Below are positions 36,501 to 47,377 of a stretch of 64,000 nt of DNA, piece by piece (positions within the stretch are counted from its first letter, which is position 1; the number at the start of each line of letters is the position of its first letter). The notes beneath the pieces are model-generated. The model ran no database searches, had not been told where the DNA came from, and was given only the letters and a program-made list of their open reading frames with translations. The stretch covers positions 62,001 through 126,000 of the forward strand of contig JAUJYZ010000968.1 of assembly GCA_033675265.1 (NCBI GenBank), given 5' to 3'. The DNA comes from Actinostola sp. cb2023 (taxonomy: Eukaryota > Cnidaria > Anthozoa > Actiniaria > Actinostolidae). Made by a program: the position numbers and the translations under genes.

Positions 36501-37979
36501 ATTAAATAAACTACAGCTAATATATATAGTAAGATGGAGAACAAAGGGTTATGTCATGGCACGAAAGTATGGTAAGAAAACTAAGCGAATGAATAGATTA
36601 TGATATAATACTATGGGGAATAATTAAACATACATGTAGTTATATGAATGCAAAAAAAGGACAGGCTAATCAGTTGGCTATTTGTAATGAATCCTATTCT
36701 TGGATCGATATTCTGCCCTTTTATTAAGCCCAAATGGGCGTAAGGTGTTAAGTTGGGCTGTCCAATAAGCTTCGCGCGTTAAGAGTTTTTTATCAATGTC
36801 AGTTGAATCCCTAATTGCTTCAACGATTATGAATTTTAAATCAGTTATATCATGGTTGTTGTTGTTGAAATGGATCGCAACTTCACAGGTCTTTTTGTTA
36901 GTTCTGATTGATGATTTGTGATTTCGAAATCTAACTTTGAACTCTGTAGAAGTTGATCCAACATATTGGAGATTGCAACTGACACACTGAGCGACATAGA
37001 TTACATTATGTGAGGTACAACCCGTGGTTTCCTTGATCTTGTAAATGCGTCCAGTGGCGCAGCTAGAAAAAACCGGGGACTCTAATAAAAAGTTTTTGCA
37101 AAGATCACATTTCTTATTGCATCTAAAGCACCCAGGTTCTGAATTTGGTGTTGAATATTTAAGTTTTGAAGGCGCTAGAATATCCTTTAGATTCTTTGTT
37201 CTCCTATAGGCTGGCATAACTGAATTATTAGGGAATAAATCCAACAATTATATATATATATATACAGGGTCATATGCAGCTGTGAAGTTGGAAGAACTTT
37301 TGCTCAATAAACAACTGTTAAAAGATGTGAGCAAACTGTCACCTATATACCAGACATCTACTCTTGAGGCAAAACACAGCCTTGATATACAGTTTGTGCC
37401 CAAGCACACAGCTTTTTCATATTGGGGAATGCAGACAAGGTATAAAATGTGCCATTTCAGATTGAACATAATTTGTTATTGCTAAAAGGTAAAACATGTT
37501 TTGTTTCTTTGTGATACGTGTATCTGGCATTAATATATCCTCGTCAACTTTCATTCAAGACTATGTCTGTCTGCATTACATTATAATGAAAATGCTGATA
37601 GAATGCAAGCAGTAAATAAAGATGGCAAACTCTGTTATTCCATCCGGTTTCTAAAAGCCAAGAAGGGACTGCATTCTGTAAGACCTCAAAAGACTAAAGC
37701 TACATATGGTTTGTATTAAAGAACATATTGATTAATGCAATTAATGTAAATGTCCAACTAACGTAATTCATTGTTATAAAATCAGAATACTGCACCATGG
37801 CAATTGATAACCTCTTTGAACAATACCAAAGAAGCCCTAAAGAACTAAGGCTATACATGGAAAACCTGAGACAGAACACCCCACCACCATTGTCAGCCTC
37901 TATAGAAGAAAGACCTGACAAGGAAGAGGCTATTGAGGGTTATGTGTCAAGATTTGCCCATAGGCAAATTGTCCACTGA
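33571..37979 (+). CDS. THAP-domain DDE transposase of Kolobok copy B
   Basis: Exons about 33571-33909, 34051-34237, 34303-34528, 34650-34924, 35006-35289, 35572-35758, 35855-36115, 37268-37439, 37560-37708 and 37786-37979: 2274 nt, exactly 758 codons, no internal stop. N-terminal THAP domain with CVVMFC, a conserved W and CSDHF, ending AVPSV (THAP C-terminal AVP box). Then acidic and basic linkers; CCPIC and CTDSNC Cys pairs; GNLLLSAAILLSG; core blocks GDGRCDSPGYCAK (D), LITDRSRS (D), HDIWHVAKG, and TSTLEAKHS (E). The C terminus ends IEGYVSRFAHRQIVH and lacks the PMKGHK knuckle of copies A and C. The exon 1 donor (GTATCT at 33910) and exon 7 donor (GTGGAA) are weak. THAP plus DDE with TTAA targets fits Kolobok. 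Confidence 0.78.
35393..35522. repeat. 130-bp MITE in an intron of copy B
   Basis: Inverted ends AATCAGGCTCAGAACAGTAC and GTACTCGTTCTGAGCCTGATT. A short hairpin with AATCAGGCTACATT arms at 49798-49832 shares the outer AATCAGGCT. Confidence 0.75.
36230..37250 (-). mobile_element. Penelope-like element, 5'-truncated
   Basis: Minus strand. A 189-residue ORF at 37247-36678 starts within a conserved block (PAYRRTKNLKDILAPSKL) and has a CFRCNKKCDLCKN Cys cluster followed by a GIY-YIG endonuclease domain (NVIYVAQC-x7-YVGST-x5-RFRNHK). This is the C-terminal layout of Penelope-like proteins. The reverse transcriptase is missing, the usual result of 5' truncation. Both borders lie in (TA)n tracts (36236-36251, 37250-37263). 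A hammerhead-like motif lies in the 3' region at 36409-36433. It is inserted in intron 7 of the copy B transposase gene, antisense to it. Confidence 0.78.
36409..36433 (-). ncRNA. Hammerhead-ribozyme-like core
   Basis: Reading the minus strand: CTGATGA, then stem GACC-GAAG-GGTC, then GAAAC. These are the two invariant hammerhead core boxes around a short stem II. Penelope-like elements are known to carry hammerhead motifs. Stems I and III and the cleavage triplet were not worked out, so activity is unproven. Confidence 0.55.
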
Positions 37980-38005
37980 CTGCTGATACATGTACACTAT
38001 ATTAA

Positions 38006-41000
38006 AGTGCCCCTAACCCCCTAAATGGTTCCAATTTGGATAAAAAGTAGTCGAATTTCTAAGAACTTTGGCGAAAAAAGTTTTCGATTCTGAGCAATCG
38101 GTAATTTTTTATGAATTTTTGAAAGTCCGAGAAAACGACCTTTGGCCGAGCGATCTACTTTCTGTCAGAGCGTTGAAGGAGACTGGGGCGAGTGACGTAG
38201 TTCAGGGAACACGAAACTTTCATGGCGTGACAACTGACAGTGGAAGTATCGAAATGTGTGAGGCAATCTGATCTAGATGGCCTTTTTCCATATCAAAAAC
38301 TTCATATTTTGTACAAATATTTTATTCAAAGGTTCCTTGAAACTTATGTTACAGAAGGGGCTATAAACTGGATCAGTGGTTTCAGTAGAAATAATCAAAA
38401 TGCTCAGTCTTCTTATACTCTGTTGGTAATCACGATCTGACCTTGTGTTGTAACAAATGTAAACAAACCGGGAAACAAATGAAGATTTTGCAATAAAGTT
38501 ATAAAAACGTGTTTCTTTTCAAGTTATTTCCCATTACATCACTGCTAGTATAAATACTTGTGCTTGTAGTATTACAACACAACCTATTCAGATATTGCAG
38601 CAGCGAGAGCTCTTCCCTCTCGTCATGCCGAGCCGATGAGTGGTTTTCGGCTGCAGCAATAGCCCTAATCCAGACGAAGGCATCGGTCTTCACTTTATTC
38701 CTTTTTGGACTGACGAACGACCAGAAGCTAAAAGACGACGTAAAAGATGGGTAGATTTCGTCAAGACCAAAAGGGCTAAATGGCAACCGACAAAATCGTC
38801 AGCAATCTGCTCTGTACATTTCACAAAAGACGCTTTTGAGAGAATGCACAGCTCGCTTCTGCCGGGACAAATGAAGCGCCTACTAAAACGAGATGATTTT
38901 GGTATAAGCGTTTGGCCATCCATTCAAGCCATTGAGTCCACTTCAACAAACGAAGAAATAAGTGCAAGAAGTAGGAGAATGGTGAGTTTTGTTCGGACTG
39001 CTGTTTCCAATCGTTTGGAAATATAATGTGCAGATATATAATTAGTATTTTTCTCTTAGGCCATCAAAGCTATTGTGAATGCAGAGCCAGGCATTAGTTG
39101 TGTAAACGATGAGCCACCTAAAAAGTCACGCAAACGTTCACGCGCGGAAGAACCACAAATCCAAGAACCGAGCATATCTGATATCAGTAACACAGTAATT
39201 ATTGAAGAGGTAATTTTTTACAAGTTTTACATTATTACTACCGGATGTGTAGCGCTTTGTAGGTGACGTACCTGACAGTTCTTCACTCGTAGTTGATATG
39301 TCTTGTTATAGCAAAAGCGAAAAAGTTATTCTATATTCTTTTCACAAAATCGGAAGGCGGAGTGATTCTTTTTTATCTCAATTCACAGACCATCGCGGTT
39401 GCTGCAGGTGATCATGAAGCCGCGTCGATTGAATCATGTTCAAATTGCGTCAACTTTGAAAAACAAAACAGGAAGCTACGAAATAAAAATTTGACTTTAC
39501 GGTCACAGCTCAAAGCTCGAAGACGAGAAATGGAGTCGGTAAAGAAATCAGTCAAAGGTAAGAAAATTACATTTTCACTGAACAAAACGTTTTGAACTGA
39601 CTCGGGAACCGAGAACTCGGTACACAAAAGTACTATAAGCTAACGAGTTTAGATGTAACATTTTCCACTTATAAATAAATATATTTGTCCTTGTAACTGT
39701 TTTTAGGCAAAGGCCAACAAAACAAGGCGACCCAAACAGTGATTTCCTCGCAACAATCAGAAATATCAGGGTTAAACCAACTTTTGGTGAGTGATAAAAG
39801 TTCCCACCTTTCAAAATAATGTAATGAAAACCAAACAGGAAGGAAGGAAAACTGACTGACTGACTTTATTACTGGAACTTAGTGGAATTATGAATGTCTG
39901 ATGATTTTTCAGAATATGTAGATGAAATATATCAAACCTTCCTGTCATCATCAAGAGAGGCACTTCATATCGCTGCAGATGAGCTCAAAACAATGACACC
40001 AGAGCCTATGAATTCAATGTTGGAAAAGGAGCCCAAAATCCAAGCAGTGGAAAAACACCATGCAAGAAAAAGGATGAGTGTACTGGATGTCCCACCCACC
40101 ATGGCCATGCATGCGACAGGTCTAACAATCATTGAACATTACAGCCTTCATCTAAATTATAATTGTTCTAATATATTTGTACAGGTTGATATCATGTTTA
40201 ATTACATGTTACATGATTACAATATTGGTATTAATGTGTGAACAACTAATTTATTTCAGTGTGTCAGACTGAACAGACAAGGGCTACTAGAGCAGGACCC
40301 ACCTGTACATATTGCAAAAATCCAATGAAAGGACACAAGAAAATCATTGACTGTCCAAGAAACAAACCATAATCATATTTATAGTCACATGTATCATAGA
40401 TTAGTATATAAACAAGATATACGTATACAGTGTACATGCACGTTTTATTTGTGTCACAAAAAAACATGTATATCCCAAACCCAGATCCCAACTCTATTGT
40501 AAATGGGCATTCTTTCGAGTTTATATAAAGCAAAAGACATATTCATGTATTCATAAAATCGTTTACTTTGTATTAAAATCACTCCCTTCAGCAGCTTTCT
40601 CTATGGGAGTATATATTTATAACTAATGGCTACACCAAAATGTGCCATGGTTTTTGTGCCATTATTTTACATGTATATTTTTATAATGTCACTGCATGTG
40701 CTTACCTCTCGAAAGGGAAAGCAATTACTATACACAATCCATGATGTCCTATTTTGCTGGATACATTTCATGAAATCAATAAATGTTCATCGATGTCCAT
40801 AGTTTTTCATTTCATACTGTCAATGTTTCAGAATGCCCCGTGTTTACATATTAAAAGATCGATCGAAGCAATATATTCACCGCCGAACATGTCGCTTTGA
40901 CTTCGACTAGATCCACTTCCAGCTTATGAATTATGGTGTACGTCGTAAATACCAGGGTAAATAAGTCTTTCTGTTGATATCTGGACTTGAATTTAGCCTG

Positions 41001-41453
41001 GGACAACTTTGCTTTATCGTTGCTTTCTATTACGTGATGCCTCGCATACCATGCTCACCATGACACTGCAGTATCAGTCCAAGAATTCAACATTTCTGTC
41101 CGTATCCAGTATTTTTAGGCCAACATTTGCCATAAAATAGACCAATTACATCTTAGAAAACGGACAAGGTAGCTTTCCGTTGATAATTTTCCACTAAACC
41201 TTTAAAATATTCGATAAATTCTCGTACACTTCCCTTCTTCCTAGGGGATTCTTCGAAGCACTCAAGAACGCGTCCCCTGAACTACGTCACTCCCCCAGTC
41301 TTCCGAATCTGAAAGTGGGGCTGGAAATTGTGACTTTCAAAAATTCATAAAAAATTACCGATTGCTCAGAATCGAAAACTTTTTTCGCCAAAGTTCTTAG
41401 AAATTCGACTACTTTTTATCCAAATTGGAACCATTTAGGGGGTTAGGGGCACT
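38006..41453. mobile_element. Kolobok-like transposon, copy C (3.4 kb, core-deleted)
   Basis: Inverted ends AGTGCCCCTAACCCCCTAAA with arms of about 120 bp or more (near-identical through ATTCTGAGCAATCGGTAA), flanked by TTAA (38002-38005, 41454-41457). Inserted 22 bp after the stop codon of the copy B transposase. Encodes the start and end, but not the catalytic core, of a copy A-like transposase. The right third (40380-41330) has no gene. Confidence 0.88.
38625..40372 (+). pseudogene. Core-deleted THAP transposase of copy C
   Basis: Exons about 38625-38981, 39060-39208, 39389-39557, 39707-39786, 39913-40119 and 40260-40372. The THAP domain reads MPSR-stop-VVFGCSNSPNPDEG..W..SSAICSVHF: a TGA at 38637-38639 sits where the first zinc-binding Cys is expected. 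Exon 3 is a Cys/coiled-coil exon (CSNC..LRNKNLTLRSQLKARRRE). Exon 4 seems to join the linker to ATIRNIRVKPTFG, the counterpart of VRNVRIKPNFG in copy A, but in a different frame. Exons 5-6 match copy A (EYVDEIYQTFL, MTPEPMNSML, CTYC-x2-PMKGHK-x4-C). About 350 residues with the D, D, E core are missing, so it cannot encode a transposase. Confidence 0.7.
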
Positions 41454-42028
41454 TTAAGATTCATAACTATATTCATGTAATCAACATTAAACCACATGGC
41501 TGCTTTTGATTCATAATTAACTTGTTTCTTGTGCTCACATGTGAGCCAAACACTATATAAAAGATAAATGTTATATATCTGGGTGACCATGTAATGTAAT
41601 ATCCTTTGTGTATATTTACGGTATACGAAGAAGCAGGTACATGTAGCTGTGACTTTGTGTGATACATTTGTAATAGTTAGTAATACATACAAGACACAAG
41701 TACTACTTTCCAACCAGGCTTTCAAAACATTCAGCAGAATGTAGAATGCATATCATACAATGTACAGATCGCTTGGAAGTCCTCGACTCGGTAAAGAAAA
41801 GGTCTTCACGTGAAATAGACACATAGCATATTATATACACACTCAGACTTGTCATATAGCACCTCTAAAAATATATATTTATAGAAAGTTATATTCAATA
41901 ATAATAATAAAAATAAACTTTGTTGTTGTTAAGCTTATACAAATGTTTGTCGTTAAAAATATATGTAATTAGTATAATTAAAATAAGTAATTATTCGTCT
42001 GCATTGTAATTAGTATTAATTAAAAGAA

Positions 42029-42745
42029 TTATTCGTCTGCATATTGAAAACCTGTAAAAGTAAAGTCTTCTTCTAAACCTGGTGGAGGAAAGTGTGCCCT
42101 AATGCACATTACTGCACAAGATGGCAGTACAACTCTAACTTCCTTCCCCAAATAACCCCAACACCATCGCACTAACTGTCGGTATGCTATGTGTCTATTT
42201 CGTTTATGTGTAGGCCCTTCGTATGCATTACCTCCATACTGCTGTCTGTATTGGAACCAAGCAGTTTGAAGAACCCAGTGGTTCGTACAAACGGCTAGAA
42301 AGCCTGGATGGGAAGTAATGCAAGCTGGCTCTTCTTGTAGCCCGTCTACTTCAACAGCTTCTCGAAGCTTCGATTTTATTTGTTCCACCTCTTGGCAACA
42401 AACAAATTCACATCCCTGATCCAAGATTTGGCAATTTTCACATATACACCTGGAAGATAACCAATAAGTCTCGTTGGTCTTTGTGACTGAGTATATAAAA
42501 GAACTAGCAATCAATCAGACGTACCATTCATTATTGCGAAGGCGATTTTGCTCCTGAGTTTGATCTTCAATGACTTCATCTTCTCTTGAATTCGTCTCAT
42601 CTTGTCTTCTTGCAGGCTCAAAAACGCCAAGGAGTAATCACATTACTTTCCCCGACCCTTCTTTCTGTTTCAGAACCTTCAAAACTGGAACTACTGCGTC
42701 TAGAATCTGTGCTTTCATCGCTAGACATTTTGGAAATTGCAAAAT
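42029..42745 (-). pseudogene. P2X7 C-terminal-like gene of Kolobok copy B, one frameshift
   Basis: Minus strand. Exon 1 from 42731 (MSSDESTDSRRSSSFEGSE..VITPWRF) needs a 1-bp correction in a T run near 42628 to continue EPARRQDETNS..LRNNEW to a donor near 42523. Exon 2 (about 42451-42029): CICENC..EFVCCQEVEQ, CITSHPGFLAVCTNHWVLQTAWFQYRQQYG, YRQLVRWCWGYLGKEVRVVLPSCAV, ending FTGFQYADE. This is clearer P2X7 C-terminal similarity than in copy A. It faces the transposase gene as in copy A. The homopolymer frameshift could be a sequencing error. Confidence 0.72.
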
Positions 42746-43952
42746 ATGTTCGAAGCGATCGAAGCCTTACACACGTGTGACGTAAAATAACACGTGACTG
42801 AAATTCGAGCCGTTTTGAGTAAGATACTGAAAAAGCGCCAATTTATCGTCCAAAAATAGTGTTAAAAAAAGGAAAATCACCAAAAAAATTTAAATGTGTG
42901 TTTAAACACCTTCAAACAATTTATTCCAAAAAACTTCATTTTTTGCCGAGACTTGCCCTTTAATTCAAAATCGTTCTCCGCTTTGCTCTGGAGGTACTGC
43001 AAAGTTTCTGTTCCACTCCTTTTTGGCCTTTTTCTAGAGGTACCTGGTAAACAATCGTCCTCTTCGATGTTTCGTTTCTGGGTTTGCCCCAAGGATTCTA
43101 ATGCTTTCTGGCGAACTTCTTCAGCGGCTTTTCATTCTTTTACGACTTTTTGTTGCTTTTCTTTCGTAAATTTATCGTAGTTTTGTGATGATTCGTCTGC
43201 CTCTTCCAGTATGTTTTGAAGTAGTTGATCCAGCTCGGTTTCTTCGTCATTTGAGCCACCTTCCTGCTGTCTCATTTTCCTCTTATGTTTTTCAAGAAGT
43301 AACCTGTACCTATCTCGTACGGACTTCTGACTAACACTGAAGGAAATCTCTTCCAAAACGCCAAGATCAGTAGCAATGCTCGACCAAGCATTACCACTCT
43401 CTTTACTGCCAGGTCTAAATTGGTAGGGTTTCAAAAGCAAAATCTCACGACAAAAGTAAATGTCGTGTTTTTCAGTCCACTTCATTGATGCACTGCAAAG
43501 GAGAATGTAAAGGCAAATTAAGTTAATTTAATGTTTATTAAATAGCAGATTGTTGTGAGGACAAACTCGAACCAACCCACTCGAACTTTCAAAATACAAA
43601 TCCATCATGGGGTAGTGCCTCGTGCAGCCCGGCCCACACGAAACTAAAGTTTGTGTGAGATAGTGTGTGTATTTTGCCAATAAAACTACCCTACATTGAT
43701 TGTTGTATGTATAAATAAACAAGGAAGGACACAGACCTCATAGTTTGGTAAGCTACTCACCTTTTCTTGGCATTAATTTCCTGACCTGATGCCATTCTGA
43801 GGACGACGTGAAAATCGCTGTTTTGAAGGCGTCGTTCATCGACGACGTGGGATAAATAATTAGGTTTGTTATGCACGCATGCACAATATGGTGGTTTTCT
43901 GGTGACACGACGTCGGGCACAGCCGACGTCGTTCGTGCGTAAGGTCTCTATT

Positions 43953-44576
43953 ATATCTACGTCGATCCTTCTGTTGTCGTTTTGGCATCTTGATAGATGT
44001 TGAAGGACTGACGATTTCGTGTTGTTAATGTGGCCTTTTATTCTGTGATGAGTATGGCGGATGGTACATTATTACCATGCTACTGAAGGACAACTTCCTC
44101 CGTTTTTAAAGTACTGTAAATGAAATTAATAACAAATTATATGTGTTGTCGTGTCTGAAACAGATATAAAATTATATTGATCAACACTATTGTGTAAGGT
44201 CTCGATTAATGATGTATTTCTAACTCAGTCGTACCTTATGTCAGAATTGATATCATATGGCGATTGACCCTCTGATAATCAGGCTACGTACTTATATAGA
44301 TCAACGCTGTGTTTGATTGGAATGTATATATATTTATTATATAGTCAAGTCAATCTGCGCGCTCTGATTTTTCTGTAAACTGAGCTTCTTCACTCAATGA
44401 ACAAGAACACAGACTGATTGTTTTGGATCATAATTTCATTCGTTTTTCACCTTTCATCATCGAAACTGCACAACGAGTTTGACGAACAGTTGCTTTAGTC
44501 TGAGTACCTGATATTATTTTGTCTATTTCTTCATTAGCTAGTTGGTTAAACCTGTCTTTGTCAGGATCAACATCCG
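43953..44576. other. No gene recognised
   Basis: Spacer between the Harbinger right end and the MULE-like pseudogene. No supported frame or inverted repeat. Confidence 0.4.
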
Positions 44577-45805
44577 TCATGACCCTGCATAGGCTACAGG
44601 ATCATCATTCAGGTAATCGAAGAAAGAGAATGGTCTGTTAGGATCAATAGAAGCGGGAGATGCTTGGGCTTGGGCCTGTATGTATTGGCAAGAGGCTGTA
44701 ACTTCTGTTACATGCTGTCTAGAACATTCTTGTTCAGGTTGTTGTGGTGTGCTGTTTTGCATGGAAGTATTCAAACCAAAAACATTCTGACAATTCACAA
44801 CAACATCATTGGTTGGCATTGGGCCCTTGAAGCGTTTCCGAGGATTGCTACTCTTCCTACGAACGTCTGGGTTTGCCTTTCCTGCCAAGTTAACTGCAGT
44901 GACATTTGCAGTGTTGCCACATGTATGACTGTAAAACTCCAGGTACTTTGTCAGAAGATCTTGCTTTTCACCCACAGCTACTGCATGTGAACAAATGCCC
45001 AAAGACTTGAACCCTGGGCAAGAGCACTTTACAACTCCTGAAGTGTTACTTCCGCTACTTTCACTGATTACAAGGAATGCTGATTCTTTGGTTGCTCCAG
45101 TCTGATCTGGCAGGAACATGAAAGGTGCGCATTGTATGGCACCTGGTGATGTTACAATTTTTGCTGCCTTTACCCAGATATTGGATAATATAACATCATC
45201 GAGATGACTTTTGACGCTGTTCCAAGCCACTGATAGTGGTGCTTTGGGTGGTGCACTGCACTGCACTGCATTCTCCCTGTAGAATTTCCTCCATCGTCAT
45301 TGACCTTAGCTTTCTCACATATGCCTCCCTTTGTTTAACTGTCATGTTGAACCATTGTTCATTTGAAAGGGCCAGGTGGCGGTATTTCATGTTATATTCT
45401 CCTCTTCCAGTTATGACCTTGATGAATCCATCATCATAGTCTCATCTAAGCTCTTTCATGTCTTGAACAAACTTTGGCAGTGAGACTTCCTTGTATTTTT
45501 CCTTGTGTTTTATAACATGGTTATTGCTTTCAGAGCTGTGTGTATAAAACTTCTGAGGTGGGCACCCAAGTCCGGCAGCGGTTCTTACACTTCTTAGCAT
45601 AGATTGCTTAATCATTGGCACGTTTGTATTAAACCAGGTCACAAAGGTAGGGGGCACTCTTTCCCAGTCCTTCTTGACAGACATGTACAGGGTATCAAAC
45701 ACCTCTGGGCAATCTGCATCCACCATACCTTCATGATAGACTCCGTACCCTGAGTTATATCCAAAGATCTGATTAACAATGTTATTTGTGATGTTAATGT
45801 CAGTC
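44577..45805 (-). pseudogene. MULE-like transposase with SWIM zinc finger, broken
   Basis: Minus strand. From 45805: YNSGYGVYHEGMVDADCPEVFDTLY, PPTFVTWFNTNVPMIKQSML, then FYTHSSESNNHVIKHK (likely the catalytic-E region of a Mutator-like DDE domain). An in-frame stop lies at 45442. Reading continues YRHLALSNEQWF..MTMEEILQGE, then a frame change in a TGCAG repeat near 45265 leads to SAPPKAPLSVAWNSVK..VKCSCPGFKSLGICSHAVAV, a SWIM finger (CxCx8CxH). A SWIM after the DDE core is typical of MULEs. The N-terminal half is cut off by the TTAA element at 45810. Confidence 0.68.
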
Positions 45806-45809
45806 TTAA

Positions 45810-46560
45810 GAGTGAATGTCTGATAGAACCGAGAATCGCCGGTCAGCGACCCCTTGGACAAATGTCTCAAATTTTGCCAGATGATACCTTTGGGTAACCT
45901 ATTTTCGAAAAGCATATTAAAAAGATCCAGCGCTTTTTCATATTTTTTTTAATTGAGAAAGTTCAAAAGTGTGGACGAAGTGCTGTTTTTGATTGTTGCG
46001 CTGTCCAAATAACGGCGCGAGTACGAAGCGTCGCTGTAGCCTCAAAACTATTTCAATACCAATCAAACTTTACACAGATAAAGAAGCACTATCGACAATG
46101 AATTTGAGTCCAAAAATTGTTCTCATCTGTAAATCAAATATTTTTGCGAGCCATTTCGAGAATGAGTATAAAGTGCATAGAAAGTTACGGCGAAAAATAG
46201 GGTATATTAAATCGTATAAAAAGGTTCCTGGTATGTCATTGTTCTACATTTAAACTTTATAGCCTTAAAGTTATGTTATTGAAGTTTGTCTCTACCAAAT
46301 TTCACGGTCAAAATCGCATTCTTTCCCAATCAGAAAATTGTTCGTCCGAGTACTACTTTTGGCTGGAGCGTCATACTTTGACTCTTGAAAAGACATCAAA
46401 GTGTGCCGATAAAATTCGAAACTACTTCTAAAGAAGTCTCAATGCACAGCTATTGAAGTTAAAAGACAGCGAAATGCTTTGCAAATCAATTCAATTCAGT
46501 TTCTGCTAGACCTCACTAGTCTTTCAACATTTACAATCCCATATCTTGTCAACAACATAA
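45810..46560. mobile_element. One end of a TTAA element related to those at 17054 and 50510
   Basis: TTAA at 45806-45809, then GAGTGAATGTC and GAATCGCCGGTCA (compare GATTCGCCGGTCA in the 17054 element). ACCTATTTT lies 87 bp in and CGCTTTTTCA 121 bp in, the same distances as at 17054 and 50510. It interrupts the MULE-like ORF. I could not find the opposite end before 47,200; the right limit given is approximate. Confidence 0.62.
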
Positions 46561-46572
46561 TATGGGCGTAAA

Positions 46573-47119
46573 ATGATGACTGGTTATGTTAGGAGCAAAG
46601 GCGTCAATTTAACCAAGAATCAAATAACCAGATCAATCCTTATTACCATGCTAGACGAAGAGAAGATACTGTTCGCCGTCAAAACCCTGTACCGTATTAT
46701 GCACCTTACTATGGCAACAAGTTGCATTGTGACCAAAATGAAAAACTCGTAATGTATTGTACCTTATTTGCAATGAGCGACGGATGTAGCTCCAAGATTG
46801 TTAGGCTATTCTCAATGCCTGTTAAATATACTCACACTTCAGGTATGCCTTGTATGCCTTACTTCAATTGACAGCTAGCTCTCCTGAAAATAGTGCTTTG
46901 CGAAAAAAAGGACATGTATGCAAATGTACTTACATTGTTTATTTTTAATTGAATCAAATCTACATTGACAGGGATATATTGTTAAACGAAGGTATTTGGG
47001 ATATGGTACGTGTTGACCATGGGACGGAGCACAGCATCATGTTATTTATTCAAGACTATCTCCGAAACGAAAGAGGGAATATCACTTGTGAGCCATGCAT
47101 TCAAACACGTTCTAGAGAG
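46573..47119 (+). pseudogene. Integrase-like (rve) DDE fragment
   Basis: First segment from MMTGYVRSKGVNLTKNQITRS; a frame change near 46640 leads to HARRREDTVRR..GNKLHCDQNEKLVMYC, ending SMPVKYTHTSG at a donor near 46843. A second exon follows an acceptor near 46970: RDILLNEGIWDMVRVDHGTEHSIMLFIQDYL.. to about 47119. The HxDxNxKL and VDHGxE blocks fit the first two acidic residues of the integrase-like domain in a widespread invertebrate transposon family. The E block and everything downstream are missing. Confidence 0.5.
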
Positions 47120-47179
47120 GTAACGCAATCAGTATAAATTGAACATTTCGAGAGTGCATAATCAATACCTTACCTTTGG

Positions 47180-47202
47180 TTAAAGTGCAACTAACCCCTG
47201 TG
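47180..47202. mobile_element. Solo TTAA plus AGTGCAACTAACCCC end
   Basis: TTAA at 47180-47183 followed by AGTGCAACTAACCCC, close to the terminus of copy C (AGTGCCCCTAACCCC). No matching right end found, so it may be a truncated relative. Confidence 0.4.
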
Positions 47203-47377
47203 AGATTGTTTTAAAAATATATTCAATATATGCTGAATAGTTGGTGGTTCAGTATTTTGTGATTTGAACCTTGCGTTTATGAGTTATAGAGGTTTGAAAT
47301 CTCAATATGCAAATTTGATGGTGTATTTCAGTAGTTGTACTGCTCTAGCTCAAAATCTACTAGATTACGTTTTAAAC

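Larger units (their letters stand above)
33183..42959. mobile_element. Kolobok-like transposon, copy B (9.8 kb)
   Basis: Ends AGGGCAAATCTCGGCA and TGCCGAGACTTGCCCT (one mismatch in the outer 15 bp, then diverging), flanked by TTAA (33179-33182, 42960-42963). Encodes the THAP/DDE gene (33571-37979, +) and a convergent P2X7-like gene (42745-42029, -). Insertions inside: Penelope-like fragment 36230-37250, copy C 38006-41453, MITE 35393-35522. Without copy C it is about 6.3 kb. Inserted in the Harbinger Myb-like gene. Confidence 0.85.
33070..43795 (-). pseudogene. Harbinger Myb/SANT-like gene, split by Kolobok copy B
   Basis: Minus strand. Exon 1 near 43795-43762 (MASGQEINAKK). Exon 2 from about 43493 (MKWTEKHDIYFCREILLLKPYQFRPGSKE..WSSIATDL..VSQKSVRDRYRLLLEKHKRK), a trihelix/Myb-like DNA-binding domain. 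Then an in-frame TGA at 43132-43134, then KAAEEVRQKALESLGQTQKRN..AENDFEL. There the 33183-42959 element is inserted. Beyond it, 33180-33077 continues RKEELEIKRQEVQVQKELMHQQ..DKLG, a coiled coil, to a GTAAGA donor. PIF/Harbinger elements encode such a Myb-like partner for transposase DNA binding and nuclear import. The nonsense codon and the insertion make it defective. Confidence 0.8.
30261..43949. mobile_element. PIF/Harbinger transposon containing nested insertions
   Basis: Ends AGAGACCTTACGCACGAACG on the left and its exact complement on the right. A 3-bp duplication ATT flanks both ends (30258-30260, 43950-43952). A HARBI1-like transposase (+) lies near the left end and a Myb-like gene (-) near the right end, the two genes expected of this superfamily. 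Removing the 9.8-kb Kolobok insertion and the 549-bp foldback with one TTAA each leaves about 3.4 kb, a normal size for PIF/Harbinger. Both genes are broken by insertions. Confidence 0.9.

Noticed and set aside
42029..42745. A real P2X7 receptor gene
   Set aside because: No transmembrane or extracellular receptor domains; the gene lies inside transposon terminal repeats and has a counterpart in copy A.
45810..47183. Full TTAA element bounded at 45810 and 47180
   Set aside because: The 47180 side starts AGTGCAACTAACCCC rather than the complement of GAGTGAATGTC, so the two ends do not pair.
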